Positions 21,701 to 32,528 of a DNA stretch of 64,000 bases are shown here, piece by piece. The notes beneath the pieces were generated by a model. That model was not told the DNA's origin, did no database searches, and worked only from the letters and a program-made list of their open reading frames with translations. Source of the DNA: Flammula alnicola (lineage: Eukaryota > Basidiomycota > Agaricomycetes > Agaricales > Strophariaceae); contig JADNRV010000117.1 in assembly GCA_015499995.1 (NCBI GenBank), forward strand, positions 105,031 through 169,030. The letters are read 5' to 3'. How positions within the stretch are numbered: the stretch's first letter is position 1; each line of letters opens with the position of its first letter. The position numbers were made by a program, and so were the translations under genes.

Positions 21701-23860
21701 CCCGAAATGCAAGTCCAATTGGTTTCGTCGCATGGCATGCTTGCTATCTTGGAAGTATTGGAGGGTCGTTGTTCGAGAGAGGTCATCATGAAGTTGCTGC
21801 AAATCATCAATTTGGTTCGTCTATTTTGTTACGGAAAATCGCAAGTGACTTATAAATGTTTTTTTACTCACAGTTGGTGACTGAGGACCTTGGTTTCCTT
21901 GAAAGTTTCTGCTTGATTGGGTGAGTTTCTGGAACACATCTGTCGGCATATATCTTAGTTAACACCTTTGATGTAGTGGTATTCCTGTGATGATGGGTGA
22001 GTTAGCTCCTTCTTGTCCGGATTGTATGATCTAACCTCTGTGATAGAATTCACGTCTAAAAAGTATCCATCGGAATGTCGACTGGAAGCCTCCAATTTCA
22101 TTCGACTCTTGTGTCATACCTCTGTCCTTACTCTTCAAATGTTTATTTCGTGAGTGTTTTCAGGCCGTATTTTTCATGCATTGCCAGATGCTCATGGCCC
22201 TGTAGATGCCGCGGTCTCAAAGTCCTAGTTGATCTCCTAGACGAAGACTACAGCGAACAAACAGAACTCGTAGAACATGCTCTCAACGGCATTGGGAGCG
22301 TTTTCGAACTCCAGAGTCCTACGACGAAGAACGATTTCTGCCGCATGTTCATCCGCGAGGGTCTCCTGGATCCTCTCTCCGCTGCGCTCCTCAATGTTAT
22401 GGCGATTCGCGAAACACCCACCATGGACACGAAGATGAAGGTCATCCAAATTCTTCTCGTGTTTTCACAGGTCTCGCAGTCGGATATCCATGTGCGTAAC
22501 GCATTGGGTACAAGGAAAGTTGTTCGACGTAAGTTGTCAAACAAATGCTTTGCTATGACTTTGGGCATTGACGACTATTATGCTCCACAGGACTTTTACG
22601 GGCTTGCGAGTTGCTGGAGCCGGAGTGTCTCGTCCAGATGTTGAAGGCCGTCAAACACCTGTCCATGAATGCCACATTGCTCGAAGTACTCCAGAATGCC
22701 AATGCATTAGAGGTTCTCATTCGCATTCTAGAGGAACAGTCAGCTGGGCCACATAGTACTGTAAGTCCGACTTCAGCCAAGAGTGTAGGCTGCGTCTTAA
22801 AGCCCCTTTATCATAGGAAATCTCAAATCATGTCTTCCAAACCTGCTATAATCTGTGCCGTCTTAACAAGTCGCGGCAAGAAGAAGCGGCTCAAGCCGGG
22901 ATCATCCCATGCCTCAAACGCGTCATCGAGACGAGTTCGCCTCTCAAACAGTTCGCGTTGCCTATCCTGTGCGACCTTGCCAGCGCCGGAAAGAGTTGCC
23001 GAACATTATTATGGCAACATGACGGTCTTACGATGTACGTCAAACTTTTGGACGACCCGTACTTCCAGATCAGCGCCCTCGAGTCCATTCTCTCATGGCT
23101 GCAAGACGAAACTGCTCGCGTCGAAGACGAATTATTGAAACAAGATTCCATCGACTCTCTTCTCAAGTGTTTCGTGTCTTCTAAAGCCAATTCATTCGAG
23201 AACCTCCTCGATCCTTTCTTGAAAATCACCAGGCTATCCACTCCTGTGACGATCGCCATGACCAAGTCCTCTGCCTTCTTCAAGCGTATCATCGATAGGC
23301 TGGGGCAGAACAGCAAGGCCGTTGTTCGACTCAACTTGTTGCGTATCCTCAGAGGTGTTTGCGACGTGCATCCTAATCGCGCAATGCTTGTCGAACGGTA
23401 CGGTCTATTGGGCGTTGTGGAAAAGCTGAGCCGAGGAGGCGGAGATGGTGCGGTGCTCGTCAGAGAATTAGCAAGAGAGATCGTGCCTGCACTCAAACCA
23501 GCATTGAAACCCGCCGGTACGAGGACCAAAACCTCGGCCAGTGCGTCCGTAGACCTATCGTCATCACAGTCGCAGCAAAAGGGCACCTCGGGCCTTGCGC
23601 CCAAGAGACTGCGACGTACAGCGTCAGAGGCAAGCTCGACACCGCTCGTGAGCGTAAATGTCAACAATCAGCTTGGACTTTCGTCTTTGGAGAGCCCGTT
23701 GCCCAGACTGCACACAAGGGATATATCTGGAGGTGGAGGTGGAAAGACGCGGACCCAGGGGTCCGCGAGGCCCATCTCTGCATCTGCCAGGCAGCGATTA
23801 GGCGACATACCATGGCAAAATACCAACACGAATGGAGCAGGGGGTAATAGCAAGTGGTGA
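18758..23860 (+). CDS. sepH: Septation-initiation-network kinase (SepH / Cdc7 type)
   Basis: About 20 exons; the start is [20 protein letters not shown] at 18758. The N-terminal kinase domain has [63 protein letters not shown] and the [20 protein letters not shown] lobe typical of Cdc7/SepH and plant MAP3K-epsilon. An acidic Ser/Pro-rich linker ([30 protein letters not shown]) follows. An ARM-repeat region then includes [20 protein letters not shown] and [20 protein letters not shown], up to about 23500, and the tail ends in [19 protein letters not shown]. It should act at the spindle pole body to trigger septum formation. All junctions checked keep frame. The microexon-like piece at 21377-21416 ([13 protein letters not shown]) is supported by flanking splice sites. 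Confidence 0.94.
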
Positions 23861-24236
23861 GATTCAGTGCGTTCAGGTGACATGCATTTCGAGACTCCTG
23901 TGGATCGAAGTACGCAAGAGACTTTTTAAAGGCTCTGCGGTGTATATTATAATTCCCTTATCTTTTTTCTCCTTTGTCTACGATCCTTTTTTTATAGCTC
24001 GCTGGAAGATATAACTCCCCAGCCACTTTCAATCCTTTTACACTTAACATCCGCATCGTATTATAAAGTACACTCCATCACACTCATTGGCATTGATTTT
24101 TCTTGACTCGTTTATATCTCATTCCACTCGCCCATGGATAATTATGATAGTATCTGAATTCATTATCGTAAATGAATCGAAGCAACCCTGGCGGTAATCG
24201 CAATTATAAGGAGCTCCATTGTACTGAATGATTCGC
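23861..24236. other. Spacer between SepH and the left inverted-repeat gene
   Basis: AT-rich 3' flank of SepH (plus) meeting the 3' flank of the minus-strand repeat gene. No feature seen. Confidence 0.5.
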
Positions 24237-24904
24237 TCAATCCATTCGTTGCGTTTTATCCTCAAGCTCCGAAAGACCAGAGTCATCGACAGAGTAAAAA
24301 AGCTGCTCATTGGGTGCGTTAAAAACCCAGTGGGAAAAGCTACCAATGGCAGAGACATGAACGAAAGTGAACAGGACATAACAGTTTTGGCCCTCAACGT
24401 CAACATCAACCGCCTTCTCCCTTCCTGCCACGCCTCCAATACTACATACGAGGCTTGAGTGGAGATTTCGTTCTTACCTCCATGATATTTATCTTGTTCG
24501 TACGGTTCATCGGCCATTCGCGCACAGTCAAGCAAGGCCCGAGCTATCAGCCAATACCTACCGCTCAACTTCCCAAGTAGAAAGCAGAATAAAAACAAAG
24601 ATAAAGACAACAGGAAGACAGATAGCATCAGGCGGCCCATGCGACAGTGCGCGAATGACTTGAAGCAACTGGACGGAAGTATTTGGATCCGAAACCAGGA
24701 ATGAATATTAAGGTGTCCATGTTCCATTAAGCAATCTCGGTGCAAGTCTAGGATGGTCAACAGAAGTACTGGGATCAGGAGCCGAATCAAGAGCGAACGA
24801 GAGTTCCCGGGCTTACTGTAGTCGGGGTTCTTGATGTTTGCAGTCGCTGAGGATCGAGATGACAGACGAGACGAGAGGGACAAAGAAAGAAGAGATGAAA
24901 ACAA
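24237..24904 (-). CDS. Small orphan protein in the left repeat arm
   Basis: The secure part is the 3' end. ATG 24517 gives MADEPYEQDKYHGG, a 44-nt intron follows (gtaagaac...attggag), and the final exon reads VAGREKAVDVDVEGQNCYVL, FTFVHVSAIGSFSHWVFNAP and NEQLFYSVDDSGLSELEDK to a stop at 24237, about 78 aa. The same frame stays open upstream to 24904 and includes the hydrophobic FLLSLSLFLFCFLLGKL, but there splice signals suggest introns, so the N-terminus is uncertain. A TATA box sits at 25293-25300. No family recognised. Conservation of the final exon in both arms supports it as coding. Confidence 0.45.
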
Positions 24905-25345
24905 AGAAAGGAAATGGTTGTGAGCAGAGATAGCAAAGGCGGGGCAAATTAACGACCATTCAGGGCCCGGAACTTACAAGAGGAAAGTTAGGAGAGACTG
25001 CAGAAGTTTTCACGGACGAGGCAGCAAGGCGAGATCCAGAAAGAAAGCAGGCATGAAATGGAGAAACGTTATCAATCAGATATGGAAGAGTCAGGAAGAC
25101 GCACATAGGCGATACACGTCTGGGACCACGTCGTTCTTGACGACTCGGATGCGTTGCACTTGAGGCGATCGTCGGCAGATCTAGCAGACGCGACTTGAAG
25201 CAGAGAGCCTTCGAAAGATTTGCTGCTGGGCGGGGTCGTCCAAGATAAGAGGGGAAGAGTGATGAGAACAAGGACGGGCGAATGAGGTAGGCTTTATATA
25301 CCCAAAGCTGGAGGTTGACTAGGACTGGCGAGTGGCTGACAGCCC
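24240..25345 (-). repeat. Left arm of a ~1.1-kb inverted duplication
   Basis: Read on the minus strand, this matches 27022-28100 read on plus, from a shared gtcagcc and cgccagtc upstream block through TATATAAAGCC and the promoter/leader to the end of the small gene. Both arms carry the same intron boundaries and the same phrases such as MGRLMLSVFLLSLSL. Substitutions and short indels separate them, so the duplication is not brand new. The spacer of ~1.7 kb holds MRPL7. Confidence 0.9.
25293..25300 (-). promoter_or_regulatory. TATA box of the left-arm gene
   Basis: TATATAAA on the minus strand, preceded by ccagctttggg; the same motif and context occur at 27063-27070 on plus. Both therefore face away from MRPL7. 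Confidence 0.65.
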
Positions 25346-25726
25346 AGCACACCAGCAATTGAGTCACATGCACTCTGTAAAATATCGGCGTCAACTGAGC
25401 AAGAGCAGAAGGTAACGTTCGGGGGGCAGTCAGCGCGTGTCATTGTAGACCGTGACTCTCTTCTCTGTATCGTTCATTCTCCGTGGCGTTGTATTCCTGG
25501 AAGACATTACTTCCTAATCGTTCTTGATCCGTTTAACCGCGTTATTCGCACTATCACATCCATGGGCCTGAATCCTCCTTGACGTGCTTGTTTCTCATTC
25601 TACTTGTTTATAGTGGATTACGGCATTAAATTTAGCAGTGGAATAAACATAGCGGATCTGAACGGAGAGATTTGAGTCAACTCGTCCTGGAAGTGGGTTG
25701 AAAAAATGAAGCTTGCTCACAATAAA

Positions 25727-26617
25727 CTATCTCCGAACAAAAGGCACTTGGAAGCCTGACACTAGAGCCCTTGCACGGTCTTGTGCACCTACGCCCGTAG
25801 CGTTCGTCACGAAGTGCATATGCATGCCATATAATTTCGGGTACGCGTCGACGTTGACCTCGATTTGTGGGAAGAAGACAAGAGCATTTGGGGGAAGACC
25901 GAAAGAGACGACACCTGCGACAGCACTCGGTGTCTTTATCGAGGAGGATTGAGGCGGAAGGACGACGCCGGAGAAATCACGTAGTCGAGGAAGGACGAAT
26001 TCCACCAAGGTTCCCAAAAAGTCGTACATGGCCTGTCCTTTCAGGTCGACCTTCACACCTACAGGGACACCAGGCCTTACCCAGCCTCCGACAGACTTTT
26101 TCGCCCGCACGACTTGAACGCCCTCCACAGCATGCTGACCACCACCCTGGAATGACTCTCCTGTCAACGCTTTCATCTGCATCATCGCAGCCAGCAGATG
26201 AGACTTGTTTGCCACAGCTTCTTTCACCATCGTATGCAATTGGATCTTCTCCAGGCGCACGACATTGTCAGGTGAGGAAGGGGGCGCTGGCTTTTTGTGT
26301 ATTTGCGAACCACCAACAGGTGGGTTGTGTCGATGCTTCGTGTATGGATCCTCTGGGTCGAAGGTGAGGCGAATTTGACGCGGTGGTGGACGTTCTCCGA
26401 TCTCGTGTTTATAGGTCATGTACATAAGGTCATCCTTGAGAGTTGTGTGGTAGTGGTCCTCCAGACGACACGGCGCGAATTCGCGTGTCACAATTTTGAC
26501 GTGGGGTTGTGGAAGGCCGGTTTTGGGATTTCTCCGTAGCTTTCTCAAGATTTTCGGAGCGCGTTGAAAGCGAGTTAGAGAGTGTCTCGTCAATGCGGGG
26601 ACCACTTGCATCGACAT
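25727..26617 (-). CDS. MRPL7: Mitochondrial large-subunit ribosomal protein uL5m
   Basis: Intronless frame of 296 aa starting MSMQVVPALTRHSLTRFQRA, a basic, Ser/Thr-rich presequence typical of mitochondrial import. The body shows the uL5 pattern: VKIVTREFAPCRLEDHYHTT, LEKIQLHTMVKEAVANKSHL (the family's I..I.v..gvgea region) and MYDFLGTLVEFVLPRLRDFS. It ends with GLPPNALVFFPQIEVN and LYGMHMHFVTNATGVGAQDR. The protein binds 5S-rRNA-equivalent positions or the central protuberance of the mitoribosome. The gene sits alone between two outward-facing inverted repeat copies whose TATA boxes lie ~430 bp from either end of it. Confidence 0.92.
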   Translation of the reverse strand: MSMQVVPALTRHSLTRFQRAPKILRKLRRNPKTGLPQPHVKIVTREFAPCRLEDHYHTTLKDDLMYMTYKHEIGERPPPRQIRLTFDPEDPYTKHRHNPPVGGSQIHKKPAPPSSPDNVVRLEKIQLHTMVKEAVANKSHLLAAMMQMKALTGESFQGGGQHAVEGVQVVRAKKSVGGWVRPGVPVGVKVDLKGQAMYDFLGTLVEFVLPRLRDFSGVVLPPQSSSIKTPSAVAGVVSFGLPPNALVFFPQIEVNVDAYPKLYGMHMHFVTNATGVGAQDRARALVSGFQVPFVRR

Positions 26618-27021
26618 TTTGACGAATTTTGAGCAGCAAAGGATGGTTCGTGCCGACCGTGTCCATGTGTGAAAAAGTTTCCGGCTATTGTGTTATGGCG
26701 TCTAAACCAAACAAATGCTTAGCGCCCTAAAAGCTTACGAAGTCTGAAGCGCCTCGCCTAGCTCCGACCTCGTCCTCAAAGGTTATCCCTCATTCGTCTC
26801 TAATCTATTATATTATCTGACTTATAGCTCCTGCAGAGCGCGAATCACTGCACTAATTTTGTTCTTTCCTTGGATCCTTGGGCGGCTGTATGGCAACACT
26901 TTGACGGCAACTTACCAGGCATGGCGATACTTATATACCTGAGGCTGCATGCGAACCAGCCGAGTTTTAAATCCAGCTGAGACGTCATATACATAGCTCC
27001 ACGATCACTTCCGTGAATAAA
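26618..27021. other. Spacer between MRPL7 and the right repeat arm
   Basis: This is the MRPL7 upstream region (minus), with no TATA box evident, and unique sequence up to the right arm. No gene seen. Confidence 0.5.
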
Positions 27022-28100
27022 TGTCAGCCGCCCGCCAGTCCCAGTCAGCCTCCAGCTTTGGGTATATAAAGCCGTCCTCATTCGCCCGTCCTTGTTCTCA
27101 TCACTCTTCCCCTCTTACCTTGGACGACCCCGCCCAGCAGCAAATCTTTCGAAGGCTCTCTTCTTCAAGTCGCGTCTCCTAGATCTCCCGACGATCGCCT
27201 CAAGTGCAACGCATCCGAGTCGTCAAGAACGACGTAGCCCCAGACGTGTATCGCCTACGTGCGTCTTCCGGACTCTTCCATATCTGATTGTTAACGTTTC
27301 TCCATTTCATGCCTGCTTTCTTTCTGGATTTCGCCTTGCTGCCTCGTCCATGAAAACTTCTGCAGTCTCTCCCAACCTTTTCTCTTGTAAGTTCCGGGCC
27401 CTGTATGGTCGTTAATTTGCCCCGCCTTTTCTATCTCTTCTCACAACCATTTCCTTTCTTTGTTTTCATCTCTTCTTTCTTTGTCTCTCTCCTCTCTCGT
27501 CTGTCTTCTCGATCCTCAGCGACTGAAAACATCAAGAACCCCGACTATAGTAAGTCTGGGAACTCTCGCTCGCTCTCGATTCGGCTCCTGATCCAAGTAC
27601 TTCTGTTGACCATCCTAGAATTGCACCGTGATTGCTTAATGGAACATGGACGCCTTAATAATTTTCATTCCTGGTTTCGGATCCAAATACTTCCGTCCAG
27701 TTGCTTCAAGTCATTCGCGCACTGTCGCATGGGCCGCCTGATGCTATCTGTCTTCCTGTTGTCTTTATCTTTGTCTTTATTCTGCTTTCTACTTGGCAAA
27801 TTGGGCGGTAGGTATTGGCTGATAGCTCGGGCCTTGCTTTACTGTGCGCGAATGGCCGAGGAACCGTACGAACAAGATAAATATCATGGAGGTAAGAACG
27901 AAATCTCCCCTCAAGACTCGTATGTAGTATTGGAGGTGGAGCGGGAAGGGAGAAGGCGGTTGATGTTGAGGGCCAAAACTGTCATGTCCTGTTCACTTTC
28001 GTTCATGTCTCTGCCATTGGTAGCTTTTCCCACTGGGTTTTTAACGCACCCAATGAGCAGCTTTTTTACTCTATTGGTTTTCGGAGCTTGAGGATGAACA
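27022..28100 (+). repeat. Right arm of the inverted duplication
   Basis: Plus-strand copy of the minus-strand sequence at 24240-25345. Differences include a one-base length change just before the first intron, an in-frame six-base loss (VDVDVEG becomes VDVEG) and a ten-base loss near the end of the gene that alters its C-terminus. Confidence 0.9.
27063..27070 (+). promoter_or_regulatory. TATA box of the right-arm gene
   Basis: TATATAAA preceded by ccagctttggg, mirror copy of 25293-25300. Confidence 0.65.
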
Positions 28101-28114
28101 ACTTGGCAACGTAA
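27405..28114 (+). CDS. Small orphan protein in the right repeat arm, altered C-terminus
   Basis: The copy equivalent to the left-arm gene: ATG 27852 gives MAEEPYEQDKYHGG, the 44-nt intron is retained, and the last exon reads AGREKAVDVEGQNCHVLFTF and GSFSHWVFNAPNEQLFYS. A ten-base deletion then shifts the frame, so the end becomes IGFRSLRMNNLAT with a stop at 28114 instead of the left copy's SVDDSGLSELEDK. An open frame extends upstream to 27405, as in the left arm, with the same uncertainty about introns. The frameshift makes this the likelier non-functional copy, although only the last dozen residues are affected. Confidence 0.4.
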
Positions 28115-28432
28115 AATGGATTGAGCGCCAGACTGTTGATTCATTGCACTGGCAAAGGTACCAGTAGCCAGACACGGCACGAAGATAATCGCGGTTGTCG
28201 ATAGGACTTAGGCGGACCTCGCCTGTCTTTGCGAGCTAGGTACGGTACTACCATTCGAGCTCATGGCTCCACCCGAGGAAGCAGAACCGGTCGGACTGAT
28301 GTGCATCGGCTGGTAGACGAGGAAGCCAGTATAGTCATTCAGATTGTGGGATGAATGGTCGGGAAACCTTGTTGACCCGGCGTTTCTGTTTCTGTCCGTC
28401 TGCATCCTTCACGCGCCGCTGAGGACCACTGG
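28115..28432. other. Spacer; possible Ser-rich minus-strand tail
   Basis: A minus-strand frame at 28208-28405 (DYTGFLVYQPMHISPTGSAS, then SGGAMSSNGSTVPSSQRQAR) follows a 3' splice-like ctttccttag and may be an alternative last exon of the neighbouring small gene. Its joining donor is not clear. Confidence 0.3.
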
Positions 28433-28705
28433 CTAAGGAAAGAAGATTAGCATGACGAACCAAATGATGAATAAAAGCGCCTTATTTCCAGCTGGTTCAT
28501 TTGAGAAATAATATCTGCCTCTGTCATTAGAATCGCATTTGTGTTGATTAGCTGGAGATGAAGAAAGATGTTCACGGTGGCGTGCGTGCACGGTGCGGCG
28601 GGGATACGTGCATACTTACCCCGCGGCGCGAACGCCGAGTCGGAACGAACAGAAAGTATTTCGGCCCGATGCTTCAGCGATTCCAGGAACCTCACGTGAC
28701 AGCAT
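28433..28705 (-). CDS. Possible 57-aa single-pass membrane microprotein
   Basis: Exon 1 from ATG 28705 reads MLSREVPGIAEASGRNTFCS then FRLGVRAAG and ends at a consensus 5' site (gtaagtat). Using the 3' site tctaatgacag, exon 2 continues GRYYFSNEPAGNKALLFIIW and FVMLIFFP before a stop at 28433. The Arg-rich N-terminus without acidic clustering plus one C-terminal hydrophobic helix is the layout of small mitochondrial inner-membrane proteins, which is inference. An alternative 3' site 37 bases earlier gives another frame. It is divergent to ERG2 with 111 bp between the starts. Confidence 0.4.
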
Positions 28706-28816
28706 TTGTCGTACGACCGTGTTTTGCGAAAGTTTAATTTCGAAAATCAAACCACTAACAACGACAGTTCGTCACCCTCCGGACGCGCAGAATACGCGCA
28801 GAATACTCACAGCATA

Positions 28817-29632
28817 ATGGCTTTCAACAAAAAGTCAACAAAAACACGCGCAGAGCCTTCTCACAACTGTTTTCTCACTTGGGCGAAGCGCATTGGAGTA
28901 TTGAGCGTGCTTGTTGTGATCTTCGGTTGGCTTGATACTATCAAGGTTTGTCAACTACTCCTTGAGCCGTAATTTTGTCTTCATCGTCGACATATTATAG
29001 GACCGATGGTATGTTTTCGATCCTGCCTTCCTCCATGAACTTCAGGTCGCAGCAATTGCCGCCTCACCGAACGATACGGCTGGCATGATCTCACATATTG
29101 TCGCAAACCTCACGGAAACTTATCCCTCCAAGAATATCCATCTCAACACGCACCAAGACTGGGTCTTCAACAACGCGGGTGGTGCTATGGGCGCGATGTA
29201 TATCATTCATGCGAGCATCACTGAGTATCTCATCATTTTCGGCACCCCGCTGGGAACGGAAGGACATACAGGTATTCACACCGCGGATGATTATTTCCAC
29301 ATCCTCGTCGGAGAGCAATGGGCGTTCCAACCTGGCCAGCTAGAGATGGAGAGGTATACTCCTGGTATGGTCCACCTCATGCCGCGAGGTGTTGCGAAGC
29401 AATATAAAATGCATGAAGGATGCTGGGCGATGGAGTACGCACGAGGTATGTGTTTATCTATCCAGTGCCCCATCTCCTTTTCTGAGCCATATTTATAGGG
29501 TGGATTCCATTGATGCTACCCTTCGGATTTGCTGATGCCCTGACGTCGACTCTTGACATTCCAACTCTGTACAACACCGTACGTATCACAGGGAGGGAGA
29601 TTCTGTTAAATTTGCTTGTCGGAAAGATTTAG
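28817..29632 (+). CDS. ERG2: C-8 sterol isomerase
   Basis: Three main exons encode about 230 aa. The N-terminus is [20 protein letters not shown] with a membrane segment [18 protein letters not shown]. The luminal/catalytic part has [18 protein letters not shown], the ERG2/sigma-receptor pattern [59 protein letters not shown] and [20 protein letters not shown]. The enzyme moves the sterol double bond from C8 to C7 in ergosterol synthesis in the ER. Length and all motifs are normal. Intron joins keep frame and the stop TAG is at 29630-29632. Confidence 0.95.
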
Positions 29633-30525
29633 ATGATTATAGTGTGTTCCAATGGAGATATATATTCATGTGTTGCTTATTACCAACCCGCTCTTATCCG
29701 GCTGTGTGGGCGGCCGGGGTGGCTAACCAGCTTGCTCAAGCAACCGGTGAGTGGAAGGCTTCAGTTCTTCACATAAATTTAACTTGCTTCACGTATGACA
29801 TATGAACTCAACTTCGCCGCATTACATGGTTGTGTGTCTATTTTGACATTCATTGTCATCACTAATTTGATCTGACGACCAAAGCGGAAACAATTTCCAA
29901 ACTTGGATATTGCTAAAAATCTGGTTAATCGCGGAAATGGGACTCTACTGCTACATGCATTATTCACGCTACTATGTATCCTTTTTTATTATCAAATTCT
30001 TTCAACAAAAACAATATGAGAGATGATGGAGTTATTTTCACACCTTTATGTAATAATTTGAAAGGCCTTTAGCTGTAATATAATAAACTTGCAATCGGTA
30101 CAGGTAATTTGCAACTGATTCCCTGAGTCTCATAAGTCAAAATTTATGCATTTCAGACGTGGAATTGGGGAAATATACTCAAAACACTACCCCAACTTGA
30201 TTCAAGCTGCTGAATTGAGCATAGTGCCCAATTCTGATCCTTCATAAGCATCTTGAGAAATCTTGACTTGATCTTGACACAATATTCAAGAATATTCTGA
30301 TATTCATGAACACGCTGCGAGGCGTAAATATTCAGTAAACTGATCCCCCCTGCTAATTCTCGATTATCGCCGGTGTTGCTTCGATACGTTTAACCCCAGA
30401 GGGCCTGTCTTGAGCTTCGAAAGACCGAAGACAAAAACACGCTGTGCATACATCGCCTTAATAGAGTGTAAAAATGAAAGAAAAAATGAATAATAGATAG
30501 AGTTCAGATCCATCTCAAATCCATC
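29633..30525. other. AT-rich intergenic region
   Basis: Between ERG2 (plus) and a minus-strand gene. Rich in AT with repeated cttgannn phrases around 30246-30310 (cttgagaaatcttgacttga, attcaagaatattctgatat) but no open frame of interest. I see no transposon ends. Confidence 0.5.
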
Positions 30526-32019
30526 TCAAATCCAACTTCCTTCCAACGACTCAACGGGAAATTCGTCCAGATCCATACCCAGTTCGTCGAAGACTTGCTT
30601 GACTGACTCCTTCGCCTCCTTCTCTTCCAGTTCAGCGAGCGCTAAGCGAATAAAAGTGAGCTCTCCATTATCCATATGCTGTATGAGTATGACGACTCTA
30701 CCTGCTCCCCTGCCTTCACCCAAACTCTTCTCCAATCCTTCCTCCCCTTCTCTCGCGGCGATCAGCAACAGTTGCGCGCCTTCATAATCCAATAACTCGG
30801 GTGTCTCGCAGCTTGCAAACCTCAACCCATAGGACTCTCTGCCCCTGGAATGCTCTGCCGACCCTTCACCTACTCCAAATACACCTTGCATGATCCAGTC
30901 AGGATAGTCGGCTGACTTGGAATGAACTTGCTGTGGACCCGTCGCTGGAGCCAGCGGATTTTTCACTTGCAGGATGAATGACGAAGCGGAGTAAATTCCC
31001 AGCGATGATTGTACATCCCCCATTTCTTTTGGTCCCGGGTGCGATATGTGATAGCCCAGATGGCTCTCCCGTTCAGAAGGCACTTCTGCTTCCGAGTTGA
31101 CGATGGCATACCCGCCTCGGGCAACAAGGCGCGCCGGCTCTTGGTGGCGCGTTCCTTAAGACATCGAAGAATTGGACTAACAAGAATCAAATAAAATAGA
31201 AAAGAATTTACCTCGCGTCTTGGTTTCGTACATCTTTTCACCGAGGCCTTTCTCCAAAGAATCCAGATCATCACCAACAGCAGTGACTGAGGCCCAGAAC
31301 ATTTCCTTTCGTCTACTCCCTCCACGTCCAGGACTTTCAGGGTCTGGCAGTTTCTTCTTGCCTACTGTAATCAACCTGTAGTGTTTCTTCTTAGAGTGCC
31401 CAATGTCTGGAGCAGGGATAGCGTCTGCGCCTCGAGCGAGAACTTTCATCTCAGATTCCTCCGACTTGGTGGGGTCAGGCTTTTCGGTGCCAATCTGAGC
31501 GGATGACTGAAACACAGAAAATTCAGGAGGTCGAGGTACAAGTAGCATATAGAAATTCTTGATGTCTTCGATAGATTCGGCCTCTTCGAGTTCTACGCGA
31601 GGGCGGTAAAAAAAGTAGATATGCCCGCGCTCGATAGTTCCTATGGCATCTTGGTAAATTGCAACCGCCTAAGGAGCTTAGAGCTGGAACAAATGACACT
31701 GACCAGCTTTATAAACGCTTTCTTTTCCGTGCGTGGTGACTGTGTCGATCTTGGATCTCTTCGAAGGTGGAAGTTCCTCTGGCTTTGTATCAACATCTTC
31801 CTCGGTCTTACTTGCTTCGCGTTTTTCGCCTGGCTCGGGCTCTTTGGTGTCTTCCGCCCTCATCTCCACATCGTGGTGTACGACGTGGCCGTGCTTTCGG
31901 GTTTTGCTAGGAGCTCTCCCCTTCCGTGTTGCAGACGGAGAACGTCTCTTCTTCTCATGCTCTTCGTCAGGAGGGATTTTCCCCTCTGCTATGGCGGATT
32001 GTCTTCGAGTGGTAGGCAT
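30526..32019 (-). CDS. Conserved basidiomycete protein with basic N-terminus, likely nuclear
   Basis: Three exons starting MPTTRRQSAIAEGKIPPDEE at 32019. The first ~110 residues are Lys/Arg/Ser/Glu rich with candidate nuclear signals (KKRRSPSATRKGRAPSKTRK, PPSKRSK). A conserved core follows: GHIYFFYRPRVELEEAESIE, NFYMLLVPRPPEFSVFQ, HYRLITVGKKKLP, GGSRRKEMFWASVTAVGDDL, ARGGYAIVNSE and HLGYHISHPGPKEMGDVQSS. I recall the same core in many agaricomycete genomes, where automated names such as BTB-domain transcription factor occur, but I see no BTB domain here. Introns join in frame (GAT GCC; GGA ACG). Function unknown. Confidence 0.8.
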
Positions 32020-32528
32020 AGTCGGACACGAAGCGGAAAAGAAGTCGAACAGAAAGGCGGAAGCGCCGCACTGTATATATTGTGGAGGAAATTGACGTCA
32101 TCTTCTAGGTAAACAGTTGCGTTGTTGGTCCAAGTTGGAGAAGGTCCGTGCGTTTCAAGTTTCTATTCACGTTCCACAGAAGCATCCAGACAGTTTTTTT
32201 TGCATCGAATGGATGCGAAATGTCTAGCCATGGGCATGTATGTCTGAGGAATAGGTCTAGATTTTGCCGGCGTGTCGGTTTAGCATCATATTGACACCTG
32301 CCAAACATGGGTCGCACTGGAGGTCGAGGTGGGCTTTCAAATTTTCAGCTCGTCTAATGGATTGGCGCTAGCATTTGCACAAATCAAAGGAGTTGTCTTG
32401 GAGTTGTCGATGGTGTAACTCAAGTGTAACTTCAGCTTAGGATTTGAGTCACGCTTTGGCACAACGCGGAAGGTCACATAATCACGTGACTAGGTACCTT
32501 AAAATGGTTGTGACAATCTTTATCTCTG
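32020..32528. promoter_or_regulatory. Bidirectional promoter with TATA box and a perfect CRE site
   Basis: This 509-bp gap separates two divergent genes. TGACGTCA, the palindromic CREB/ATF binding site, lies at 32093-32100, and tatatat at 32074-32080 is placed 55 bp ahead of the minus-strand start. The arrangement (CRE, then TATA, then start) points to bZIP control of the minus-strand gene. For DCS1 no TATA box is visible. Confidence 0.5.

Noticed and set aside
22891..23667. Minus-strand 258-codon frame
   Set aside because: Antisense of the ARM-repeat end of the SepH kinase, which is confirmed by frame-keeping introns.
24240..28100. Transposon with terminal inverted repeats around MRPL7
   Set aside because: The cargo is a host ribosomal protein gene, the arms carry promoters and exons rather than transposon ends, and no transposase or target duplication is visible.
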